In this document: piece after piece, positions 42,700 through 51,746 of the stretch
Numbering within the stretch: the stretch's first letter is position 1
Layout of the letters: each line of letters begins with the position of its first letter
Source of the DNA: Nemesobacter sp965204665
GTDB lineage: Bacteria > Desulfobacterota_D > UBA1144 > Nemesobacterales > Nemesobacteraceae
Reading direction: 5' to 3'
Assembly (NCBI GenBank): GCA_965204665.1
Contig: OZ242002.1
Span: forward strand, 1,674,001-1,738,000
DNA length: 64,000 nucleotides
Notes under the pieces: generated by a model
Seen by the model: the letters and a program-made list of their open reading frames with translations, nothing else
The model's database searches: none
Told to the model about the DNA's origin: nothing
Position numbers and translations under genes: made by a program

Positions 42700-44178
42700 A
42701 TGGATATTCAGCAACAGATGGAAAGGTTTGAACAAGGCTATCCCTGTCGCATGCTGATTCGACCGGCGACTATCGGGGACGGAATAAGAAAACTCGGGGA
42801 TGACGAGTCGTGCGCGTTTACGCGCGGATACCAAAACGCTCTTTGCGAAAAAAGCGTGTGCAAGTTTGTCCCGGCTTCGGGCGCTGCCTCAAGAATGTTC
42901 CGTGAACTTACGTCTTTGCACAACAGTCTTTCCATGGACGGAGCAATCTCCGACCAGAACCATAAGGAGACGCTTGAAAAGTTCGTCGTTAGTCTGCATA
43001 AACTACCTTTTTCAGAAATCCTTTCCCGGAAACTTGACGGAGAACTTGATGAATTTCTTTCTGAACAAAGATTCAGAGATGTTCTGGATACTCTTTTTGA
43101 AGATCTGGGATACGCAGCAGTACCCAAGGGGCTTGTTCCATTTCACCGGTACCCTTCGGAAACAAGAACGGCTTTCTGCGAACATTTCAGAGAGGCTCTG
43201 AGCTATATTTGTCAGGACAACAAAGCTTCTATTCACTTCACTGTTCCACCTGAATTTGAAAAGAGATTTGCAGCGGAGGAGAGAAAAGCGACTCGGCTTT
43301 TTTCCTCACGAGGAGTCTTGTTCGATGTGACCTATTCGGTTCAGGACCCTAAGACCGATACCGTAGCGGTAACGGAGAACGGCTCCCTTATTACGGATTC
43401 TTCGGGTCGTATGCTCAAAAGACCGGCGGGTCACGGAGCGCTTCTTGAAAATCTCAATGCACTTACATGCGATTGCGTTTTCATAAAGAACATAGACAAT
43501 GTGGTAAAAGAGGAATTCCTTGCTGATACCGAGAGGTGGAAAAAGATTCTCGGGGGACTTCTCGTATATCTGCAGAGCAGGATTTTTCATTATTTAAGAA
43601 ATATTCTCTCTTCAGGTGTCACGCAGGCAATTGAACGGGAAATAACATCTTTCTGCCGGCGGGAACTTTTTACGGATATTTCGAATAATCTTCGCGGAAT
43701 TTCAGAATCAGCCAAAAGAGAATTACTTATCAGAATTCTTGACAGACCCATAAGGGTATGCGGCGTTGTCGGAAACCGTGGAGAACCCGGAGGGGGACCC
43801 TTCTGGGTTGAAAAAAAGGGTGCGGAATCCCTTCAAATAGTTGAAAAAGCGGAAGTCGACATGGATTCCGAATCGCAGCGTGCCGTATGGGAAGGTTCAA
43901 CGCACTTTAACCCCGTGGACATAGTCTGCGGATTGAAAAACTTCCGTGGGGAGAAGTTTGATCTTCACAGGTTTGTTGACAGTGAAGCGGGAATCATCAC
44001 GGAAAAGAGTTTCGAAGGTAAAAAGATAAGAGTTCTTGAACTTCCGGGACTGTGGAACGGTTCCATGTCGGGATGGACAACTGTTTTTGTAGAAGTTCCG
44101 CTTTCTACGTTTAATCCGGTCAAGACAGTGTGGGACCTTCTTAAAAAACCTCATCAGATTACGCGGACAGCTAATTGA
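42700..44178 (+). CDS. DUF4301 domain protein, 5' end replaced at island junction
   Basis: The frame is open from 42553, but codons up to about 42633 belong to a recombinase fragment. Family-type sequence starts around LSVKLVPMDIQQQMERFEQG, so ATG 42700 is taken as start (492 residues). Motifs: RPATIGDGI, FVPASGAASRMFREL, VPKGLVPFHRYP, HFTVPPEF and GHGALLENLN. DUF4301 resembles sugar-nucleotidyltransferase folds; the gene lies one base before manC. The native first residues were probably lost on integration, so activity is uncertain. Confidence 0.8.
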   Translation: MDIQQQMERFEQGYPCRMLIRPATIGDGIRKLGDDESCAFTRGYQNALCEKSVCKFVPASGAASRMFRELTSLHNSLSMDGAISDQNHKETLEKFVVSLHKLPFSEILSRKLDGELDEFLSEQRFRDVLDTLFEDLGYAAVPKGLVPFHRYPSETRTAFCEHFREALSYICQDNKASIHFTVPPEFEKRFAAEERKATRLFSSRGVLFDVTYSVQDPKTDTVAVTENGSLITDSSGRMLKRPAGHGALLENLNALTCDCVFIKNIDNVVKEEFLADTERWKKILGGLLVYLQSRIFHYLRNILSSGVTQAIEREITSFCRRELFTDISNNLRGISESAKRELLIRILDRPIRVCGVVGNRGEPGGGPFWVEKKGAESLQIVEKAEVDMDSESQRAVWEGSTHFNPVDIVCGLKNFRGEKFDLHRFVDSEAGIITEKSFEGKKIRVLELPGLWNGSMSGWTTVFVEVPLSTFNPVKTVWDLLKKPHQITRTAN

Positions 44179-44179
44179 T

Positions 44180-45517
44180 ATGCTTAAAAAAAACCTTTAC
44201 TGCATTGTTTTGGCCGGAGGCAGAGGGACAAGGCTCTGGCCTTTTTCAAGAGATGATTTTCCGAAGCAGTTTCTGAGCACGGGGCAGGGTGAATCGCTTT
44301 TGCTCGGCACGCTTCGTCGTGCGTCCGGAATTGTTTGTCCACAGAACATTTTAGTGGTGCTCGCCGAGAAGCATATTCCGTTGATGGAGCATGAGATGCG
44401 GGTTGCGGATTTTTCTCAGAAAGTGAGGATTGTGAGTGAACCGGAGGGGAGAAACACCGCAGCTGCGGTTCTGCTAGGCACGCTTGAGGTCGCCTTGGAA
44501 GACAGAGACGCGGTGGTGATTGTTTTTCCTTCCGACCATCTTACGGAAGACGGAAAAAATTTTCATGACCATATGACTGAAGCTGTGTCCCTTGCCCGAG
44601 ACGGTTATGTAGTGTGTTTCGGAATTACACCCAGCGGGCCCGAGACCGGGTACGGTTATATCGAGGGCGGAGAACCTGTCGGCGGAAGCGGACTCAAGGT
44701 AAGAAGATTTGTTGAAAAGCCCGATGCCGCAACTGCGGAGCAGTACATTTCTTCGGGCAATTTTTTCTGGAACAGCGGTATGTTTGTTTTCCGAGCGCAA
44801 ACCATGATTGAACAGTTTGAGGTTTGTTGTCCGGAGGTTTACGGACCTCTCTTTGATGCGTTTTACAAAAATACGCTTAAGGATGTCTACTCGGACATTC
44901 CATCCACTCCCGTTGATCGCGCAGTGATGGAGAGAATCTCCTGCGCCGCGGTGATACCGTCTTCTTTTATCTGGAGCGATGTAGGATCATGGCGGCTTTT
45001 TTACGATTTTTTCCCGAAGGATCATGAAGGTAATGTGACGCAGGGGAATGTGTTTTTAAAAGATACGAAAGATTCTCTTGTAAAAAGCGGCCACAGGACT
45101 GTGTGCGTAAACGGTCTTAGCGGGGTTGCGGTTATAGAAACTCGGGACACTGTTTTTGTCTCCGACATTGACCAGTCGGACAAAGCGGGAATGTTTGCCG
45201 AGAAATTTCGCGAAAAAGTCGGAAGAGACGAATATAGATATCCTTGGGGAAAAAGAGAACAGATTGAAAAAAGCGACCGCTTCTGTGTGACAAAAACCAC
45301 AGTATTTCCCGGTTCGTCATGCGAAGTTCGGAACCTGTCTTCATTCTCCCTGCGGCTTATGGTCCTTTCCGGGAAAGCACTCGTTACTCACAATCGAAAG
45401 AGAGAGAAACTCTTGACCGGAGATGAGCTTGTGGTTGAGGATGCGGTCGGTTGCGTTGTGGAAAATACGGGAGAAGAGTTTCTGGTTATATTTGAGATTC
45501 TTTTCCACAGAGATTGA
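44180..45517 (+). CDS. manC: Mannose-1-phosphate guanylyltransferase
   Basis: 445 residues. The nucleotidyltransferase signature LAGGRGTRLWPFSRDDFPKQ is at the N-terminus, with VSEPEGRNTAAAVLL, FPSDHL, FVEKPDAATA and the SDVGSW motif after it. The last about 110 residues (KTTVFPGSSCEVRNLSSFSL on) are the cupin region, but the isomerase hallmarks are weak, so only the GDP-mannose-forming activity is safe to claim. Makes GDP-mannose for surface polysaccharide. Downstream of a DUF4301 gene, upstream of tRNA-Ser. Confidence 0.9.
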   Translation: MLKKNLYCIVLAGGRGTRLWPFSRDDFPKQFLSTGQGESLLLGTLRRASGIVCPQNILVVLAEKHIPLMEHEMRVADFSQKVRIVSEPEGRNTAAAVLLGTLEVALEDRDAVVIVFPSDHLTEDGKNFHDHMTEAVSLARDGYVVCFGITPSGPETGYGYIEGGEPVGGSGLKVRRFVEKPDAATAEQYISSGNFFWNSGMFVFRAQTMIEQFEVCCPEVYGPLFDAFYKNTLKDVYSDIPSTPVDRAVMERISCAAVIPSSFIWSDVGSWRLFYDFFPKDHEGNVTQGNVFLKDTKDSLVKSGHRTVCVNGLSGVAVIETRDTVFVSDIDQSDKAGMFAEKFREKVGRDEYRYPWGKREQIEKSDRFCVTKTTVFPGSSCEVRNLSSFSLRLMVLSGKALVTHNRKREKLLTGDELVVEDAVGCVVENTGEEFLVIFEILFHRD

Positions 45518-45540
45518 GAGAAAAAACTTTCCGATGGTTT

Positions 45541-45568
45541 TTGACTCTATACGCCGTTAAGTTAATAT
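45541..45568 (+). promoter_or_regulatory. Promoter of tRNA-Ser(GCU)
   Basis: TTGACT (45541-45546), a 16-bp spacer and TAATAT (45563-45568), 20 bases before the tRNA. Confidence 0.6.
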
Positions 45569-45588
45569 CTGTTTTTCCATATATGTGA

Positions 45589-45680
45589 GGAGAGATGGCC
45601 GAGTGGTCGAAGGCGCTCGATTGCTAATCGAGTAAGGGGTGAAAGCCCCTTCGTGGGTTCGAATCCCACTCTCTCCGCCA
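45589..45680 (+). tRNA. tRNA-Ser (anticodon GCU)
   Basis: 92 bases. Acceptor GGAGAGA pairs with TCTCTCC, then G and encoded CCA. The anticodon stem CTCGA/TCGAG encloses loop TTGCTAA (anticodon GCT). Long variable arm TAAGGGGTGAAAGCCCCTT and T-loop GGTTCGAATCC. Island 2 begins 37 bases beyond its 3' end. Confidence 0.95.
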
Positions 45681-45717
45681 TAAATGACACGAATTCTCAG
45701 TTTATACTTTGGAGCAA

Positions 45718-48498
45718 CTAAGATCTTTCCACAGTTATACTATCGGTTAGATTCATTCTATTAAGAATCTGTCGTAGTTCATCTTCCAAAGAAGCCGCTC
45801 TGGTTTCCGCGACCTTAACGTTGAATTCAAAATCCGCTGTGAGCCCGTCTCCAGAACGAAGTTTCGAAACAATTTTTGTACCAAGAAGATTCCACGATTC
45901 CGGTGGTATCCTTCCAGATATGCGGAATTTTACCGGTGGCGTGATGGTGTGATGTTTTTTAGATTCAGATTTGTTTCCAATTTCGGACTCTGGTTTGAGT
46001 TGCGGCTCTTTATCAGTAGTATCAGGTTTCGGTTGTGTTTTGTTCTTTATGTTCCGCCGAAGGTACTCGCTCCGGGTCTTGGTCAACAAAAAGACATTTG
46101 ACTCAAACGAGACATCTTCTGCATCAAGAGGCTCCGCATACCAGATGCGGTTATAACGACCATCTGTCGTTGCACCCGATGCAAGACCAAACTCTCCGCT
46201 CCCTACAAATTTGACAATCTGCTGGCGTAGGGTTGTATCTGGGTCGATTAGTCGGGTTAATGAACCGTCTAGAAAACTTTGTCGTAGACTGGTAAGTGGC
46301 CAAGATCCCGCATCTTTGAACACCGGAGGCCATTTCCGTTCCAGATAGGCGCTACTGACAGATTCGTTTAGTAGCGCTTCGGTCCTGAGAGCGGTAATCA
46401 CCCGACTGCAGAGTGTCTCATTCGCACTGCTGTGGCCAGATCCAATGTCAATGGTCTTGATCTTGATTCCAGAATCTACTCTATCAGCGAGTATCACGAA
46501 GCGATAACTGCTCCATACCTCATCTTTTGCCGCTTCTTGTGAACCCCTGACTTTGTTCCGTAACTCGGTCTTATCGGCCTGACCAAATTCCGTGCCATGC
46601 AGTCCTTCTTCCACCTCTCGGAAAACTCGTTGCCAAGCAAGCCATAAACCAACCCGATCATAAAGACCCCGTCCTGATTTCTTGACACACCAGACCAGAG
46701 AAGCAGGGTAGAGCCTCGGTGATGACCCTTTTTCCCTAGTCCATCGCGCGACCCGATCAGTGATCTGTTCATCAACCCCCGTTTCCATCTCCGGGTCGAC
46801 AACAACTATTGTCAATCGACGCGTGTCTTGGATGTCCGCACCGTCTTTAGGGAATAGTTCAATCGGGAGTGTTGCGCCACGGGTAAACACCTCTTTGACT
46901 AACTTGCGTATTGCAGGCACGACATGCTCTTTTTCGTCAAGGGCAGATCGACGATCGCTTACGACCTTCTTAAGAGTCGCTTGGTGGTGGATTCGAAAAC
47001 CATCTATGCCGACTTTTCGAATAAAAAACCCTGACGACTCCAAAGCTGCTGCGGTGTTATCAATAGTTGTGGTCTCGACTTCAAGTTCGCCGAGAGCGAA
47101 CCGTAATTCGGGCAGGTAAGCAGTTTTGTCTACTTGGCCACCGGAGGATTCGAAGAAGATTGCTGTTCCTACTCGGCGGTGAATTTCACAGAGTCCTCCC
47201 TTGGTATCAGAATCTAGGGCGTGGGCATGCGATGTAGAGCCCACGATATCGGCGTCCATCGCTGCATCCAGCCTCTGTTCCCCCAATTGTCCAAGTACGA
47301 CGGCACGGAATTCAGGCACATCCAGTGGAGCCGACCCGAGCGTAATTAGCGGCTCCGTGCGGGCTTTCTGAAATTGATCCTTAGCCGCCCAAGATACCCA
47401 TTGCGCCAGCATTGCGAGCGTCCCTCTAGTTTGCTGAAATTGAGTAAGAGCACTCCATTTTCGCCGGAAAACGGAGAGTGTTGAAGGATGGAAGGGATAA
47501 CATGCTTCGAATCGGCTTTGCAGATCTTTGCGAGCTTTCGCTTCAGACATCCCGCTGTCTGCAGTCGTCCATTCAGATGGAAGACGGGAAATCCGCTCGA
47601 AACACCAGTCCGCATATTTTTTTGAGACCTGTTTACGGATTCTTTCGTTTCCTAGGTCTTCGAACAATCGGCGGCGAACGACATCACCGACCTCGGCCTC
47701 GTCATTAGCAATCAGATCACGCGAAACTCGGCGCACGACCTTGGTAATTCGGTCTTGCCATTCTTGATCCCAATCGGTCATCTCAACTTGGCTACGAGGC
47801 AGGCTGATAACTGCTACCGCATTAGTAGTGCCGGTTATGGCAACCGTCAGGTTTTGAATAAAAGCATGAAAACTCTCAGCCCTATCGCGATACCTGTTAA
47901 CAAAATTTAGAACTTCGTCGAACAATAACAGTACGGGGGATTCCGCCGCGGCGAAAACTCTAGCGATAGACTCTGTTCCGGGCGGCGTGGTGATTGCCTC
48001 AGTTCCAAGGACATCAACGCCTCTGTTTCCCGCTAGTTGGCGGGCAAGATCAATCCACGGTGTCTCACGTCCTTTGGTAGGGTCCCATGCATTCCCAACG
48101 AAGACTCCAATTTTCGCATCAGATGGCTGATGAATACCCGCTTCATTCAACAGGTTGGACACACCGGGCAAACTAGTGGCACGAATGCCTAAGTTGGCGA
48201 GGTGGTACAGCGCGGTGAGCGTATGAGTCTTCCCCCCGCCGAACTGAGTAACTAACGTGAGAACTGGGGATGTGTTCTGGGTTTCACCGGCTAGGCGGCG
48301 AATCACCATGCCTACATGATCCTTCAACGCACGAGTAAAACATGTGCGTGAGAAGAACTGTAATGGATCACGGTAGTCGAGAGGTGCAGTTCCAGTTACT
48401 ACTTGTTCAAGAGCGATTGCAAATTCATCCGGGCTGAATGATCTGCCTTCCCTCACTTCTGGGCGCGGCGTCACGACCTTGTACCAAGGACTAATCAT
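45718..48498 (-). CDS. DUF499 (COG1483) AAA-type ATPase of defence operon
   Basis: 926 residues from ATG 48498 (AAGGAGG eight bases upstream, and ATGA overlap with the small ORF before it); the longer frame to 48591 is not needed. Walker A is in VTQFGGGKTHTLTALYHLAN (about residue 80) and Walker B in VLLLFDEVLNF (about 200). A basic linker near residue 820 precedes a C-terminal domain (KFRISGRIPPESWNLLGTKI). DUF499 ATPases are recurrent neighbours of DUF1156 methyltransferases in defence islands; the biochemical role is not established. Last gene of the operon. Confidence 0.85.
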   Translation of the reverse strand: MISPWYKVVTPRPEVREGRSFSPDEFAIALEQVVTGTAPLDYRDPLQFFSRTCFTRALKDHVGMVIRRLAGETQNTSPVLTLVTQFGGGKTHTLTALYHLANLGIRATSLPGVSNLLNEAGIHQPSDAKIGVFVGNAWDPTKGRETPWIDLARQLAGNRGVDVLGTEAITTPPGTESIARVFAAAESPVLLLFDEVLNFVNRYRDRAESFHAFIQNLTVAITGTTNAVAVISLPRSQVEMTDWDQEWQDRITKVVRRVSRDLIANDEAEVGDVVRRRLFEDLGNERIRKQVSKKYADWCFERISRLPSEWTTADSGMSEAKARKDLQSRFEACYPFHPSTLSVFRRKWSALTQFQQTRGTLAMLAQWVSWAAKDQFQKARTEPLITLGSAPLDVPEFRAVVLGQLGEQRLDAAMDADIVGSTSHAHALDSDTKGGLCEIHRRVGTAIFFESSGGQVDKTAYLPELRFALGELEVETTTIDNTAAALESSGFFIRKVGIDGFRIHHQATLKKVVSDRRSALDEKEHVVPAIRKLVKEVFTRGATLPIELFPKDGADIQDTRRLTIVVVDPEMETGVDEQITDRVARWTREKGSSPRLYPASLVWCVKKSGRGLYDRVGLWLAWQRVFREVEEGLHGTEFGQADKTELRNKVRGSQEAAKDEVWSSYRFVILADRVDSGIKIKTIDIGSGHSSANETLCSRVITALRTEALLNESVSSAYLERKWPPVFKDAGSWPLTSLRQSFLDGSLTRLIDPDTTLRQQIVKFVGSGEFGLASGATTDGRYNRIWYAEPLDAEDVSFESNVFLLTKTRSEYLRRNIKNKTQPKPDTTDKEPQLKPESEIGNKSESKKHHTITPPVKFRISGRIPPESWNLLGTKIVSKLRSGDGLTADFEFNVKVAETRAASLEDELRQILNRMNLTDSITVERS

Positions 48499-48713
48499 AG
48501 TTTTAATCCTCCTTCTATGCGAGGGGCAAAAACATGTCGTTGTGATGTCTGGATTGATTGAAGAGAAGATTGAGTTTTGTTCATATAACATTCCTTTGAT
48601 TTTCTTTCTTGGTTTTGGTTAATCCAGTTTAATGGGCTGAGTTCACCATGATCTGAATAGTGTTGGACTAGATTCGTTTCTACACTGAATTGTTGATTAG
48701 TTGCGGTCATCAT
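48495..48713 (-). CDS. Small operon protein (72 aa), unknown
   Basis: ATG 48713 lies five bases beyond the methyltransferase TGA, and its own TGA overlaps the DUF499 start (ATGA). Product: MMTATNQQFSVETNLVQHYS then a Gln/Asn/Ser-rich hydrophilic chain ending RIEGGLKL. No family recognised. The tight fit between two large genes argues for translation; the low-complexity content and weak ribosome site argue against. It may simply be a coupling ORF. Confidence 0.5.
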   Translation of the reverse strand: MMTATNQQFSVETNLVQHYSDHGELSPLNWINQNQERKSKECYMNKTQSSLQSIQTSQRHVFAPRIEGGLKL

Positions 48714-48717
48714 GGGT

Positions 48718-51700
48718 TCATGTTGGCACTGCTAGTATCATAGCGTCAAGTATTCGCTTATCACGGCTACCAGGCGGATAGAGTGCGGAGAGGGCGTTTG
48801 CTAGGCGTAGAAAGTCAGGCCCATTTTTCTGCTCATAGATGATCAGTGTTCTTAAAGCGTTGGTGTAGCCACCCTCATGCAGCAGCATGGCAATATGCAC
48901 ACGATCAAGAGTGGTGACACCAGGGGATTCCAATATGACATCCACCCTGAGGTCTTTTTTGCCGACTTGATTTTTGGGTGGATGCTTCGGTGGTCTATCT
49001 AGATCAGGAAAAAGAGTTTGCTGAGCGTTGTTTTTTCTGTTGATTTCAATCCAATCCACTGTACTAGTAAAACATTCACCTGTTCCGAATAGCGTTTTTG
49101 CCCGTTCTGAAACGGGTAGCAGACGCACGACACCTTTTTCTTGCGTAATAATTCGTCCCGACCAATGATCAAGGTCAATACCCATGGGTTGAGAGAAGCG
49201 CCGAACAACATCAAATGGAAGAAAGAAGCCCTTTGCAGTTGTCTTGGCGATTTCTTTGTCGTTAACACCTGATAACTGCGACAGGTGGGGGGGGGTAGAG
49301 ACCCATCATCTGACAACATACTTTCATCGAGTAGGTGGACAGATTCATTTTGAGCGCTACCTTGAAGTTCTCCACTGCTCTGAAGCGTCCATAAGAACAA
49401 TGCGGTTAACCGCGCGTCTTCTTCCAGTACACCGGCCATGCCGTTGCGCATAGCGGTTTCCTCAACGCCTAGTACTTGTTCAAGTGCCGTACGACCGACG
49501 ACTTCCCAGACTTTTTCCAGATACTCTGATAGTTCAATCTCTCTCCCCTCTGCAGTCTCGACTGCTTGATAGGTGCTGAAGATTTCAAGAGCGGGTCCGA
49601 TGCAGGCAAACACTAGATCAGCTCCACGTATGTTCTCCTTCTGTAGTCGATTCATCCAACCGGCGACACGCAAGGGTAGTTCTCGGAGTACATCCGCCCA
49701 CTCGCCAGTCTGAGCGTTCTCAGGCCGGGGGCGGCAGACGAGGTGTACGCTAGTAGCAAGAGCAGCCGAATCAATGGCCCGGAGACGAGATGCCATTTCC
49801 GTAGCGATCGGCCATGACCCGGTTATGGTCCAGCCTCCACGGATCATACCGGAAAGAATCGCTTCCCATCCCTCGGTTGTTTTGTGGGCGAATACGACCG
49901 AACCGATACCATTTTCAGTCAGAACACGCCGACCTTCAGCAAACGCATTTGCCATGGTTTCTTCAAACCAAGCTCTGTCCTTGGATATACCATTGGCCTT
50001 TTTCGTCTTGTCCTGAACAACTTCGTGTTGTTTAGGCGACAGAGGATTATTTGGTTCGAAAGAATTCTGTAGAATAGGGTGGTCGCGCAGAGACCGTTTA
50101 AGCCAAACCAAAAAGAAGTCGGATAGGTCGGCATATGGAACGGCATCGTAGTAAGGTGGATCGGTAAACCAGACATCGGCGGTTTGGTCAGGTAACGGAT
50201 GTTCGGTAGCATCAGCCTGCTGGGTTTGCCCGATACCAGACGAAGACCATATCTCCACAACCCTGCAAACCCACTTAATAGCACCATTAAAGCTCCCAGA
50301 TGCGTTGCCCATGGGAACTGGCTCAGCGAAATCCCACACAATTGGAAGTGCTTGACGTGCGAATGTTTGACTTACAGATTCACCTTCTAGATTCCATCTT
50401 GTTCCTGTATTATTATAGACGACACAACGATTTACCGCCATTGCCATAAGGGTCCTGACATCCTTTTCCGAGTATGAGTTGGTTAGTCGTCCTAGTTCGA
50501 CCAATGAGGATTTCTGCCTTGCGTTGAAAAGGTCACCCCATTGAAGCATCCCGTAGCGCTGAACACGGAAACCCAACGTACCGATTGGCGGTAGAGGCTC
50601 GTCTGGAATAGGGCAAATATCCTGTTTCCCTTCGCGTTCCCATTCTTCTAGTATTCTTATAACTCTTTTATTCGCTTTGCGTACCGCCACATAATCTGTA
50701 CTCACGGGCAACCTATATTGGCGTCCTTGACAGTTTGGTTGAATTGTCACGACTGCTGTCATCATCGCGCCGCCGATGCGGTTGCCTTCGTCATCGAATT
50801 TCACATCCGCGCCCCCATGTTCTGAGGCAAGTTGCGTCCGGACGCGTTCAGGAGGTAGAACTGCGCCGCAACATAGGCAAGTCGCTTTGGCTCGTGTTAC
50901 GGTACCGGTATGTACATCTTCACTGTTCTTGGGTTCGAACACCTCAAACCCTACTTGGGGTGATAAGCCATCGACCCGTTTAACATAAGGCCGAAGTGCC
51001 CATTTCCGCTTTGGTTTGTTGCACAGCCAGAAGGAACGCAACAGAGGAATTTCGGCACCGCAATCCGGTGCTTCGCACCGCACTGTGCGTGCCCAGAGAT
51101 ACGCGACCGGCTTTGCGCCGTCGGAGTCGGGGGGATAGATGTCCGATAATGCTCTCTCTGCCTGCATCTTGATATCAGTGCCTGCCTTGCGTAACTTGTC
51201 CGCCAGTTCTACACCGTGGCGAGGAATTTCTTCCATCATGACCTTGAGAATCAGGCAGGAGACTGGATTCAGATCACTGGCGAAGGCTTCACAACCGAGC
51301 CTTATCGCTTCCAAGGGAATTGATCCTCCGCCTGCGAATGGGTCTACTACTAGCGGTACTTCCTCTTCGTAAGCCGCTTTGATGAGTGCTTGTCCTGCAT
51401 TTAGCCAAGCCTGATTCATGCTGTTTTCCCAATTGGCGAAATTAGCGATGAAATCCAGAAGACCTTGCTGAATTCCTGCATCGGTCTCATTATGTCTACC
51501 TACAAACTGCTGAAGGATTTTCCTTGCAGCTGTTTTGAATTCCTCCGGGCAGTTGCTGTCACAGGGGTCCGGTAGCAGGAGTGCCATTAACATAGCTCGT
51601 GAAGATGCGAGCGGGCGCCGTGCCCACCAAGTATGAAGTGTAGATGGATGGCCATAGTGGATGCGTTTTTCATGAACTGCATGACGCGATACATCATCTA

Positions 51701-51746
51701 TCGGGAAATCTACTTCTGCGAGTCGTTTGCATTCCTTAGGGATCAT
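48718..51746 (-). CDS. DUF1156 (COG1743, DrmMI-like) adenine DNA methyltransferase, frameshifted at a C9 tract
   Basis: About 1009 codons in two frames. The first frame (from ATG 51746, overlapping the helicase stop by ATGA) carries DUF1156 at the N-terminus (HYGHPSTLHTWWARRPLASS), SAM motif VVDPFAGGGSIPLEAIRLGC (about 130), Cys-pair zinc ribbons (CEAPDCGAE, CLCCGAVLP) and catalytic DPPYYDAVPYADL (about 530). At minus-strand C9 (49287-49295) it shifts out of frame. The coding signal resumes in the next frame (HLSQLSGVNDKEIAKTTAKG through MGIDLDHWSG) and ends at 48718. C10 or C7 would restore one frame. Likely protects host DNA. Confidence 0.85.
49287..49295 (-). repeat. Poly-C (G on plus) tract at the methyltransferase frameshift
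   Basis: Nine identical bases coding for Pro-Pro-Pro in the upstream frame (SLPPP). The downstream coding frame is offset by one, so the tract is the exact point of the frame change. Confidence 0.85.
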
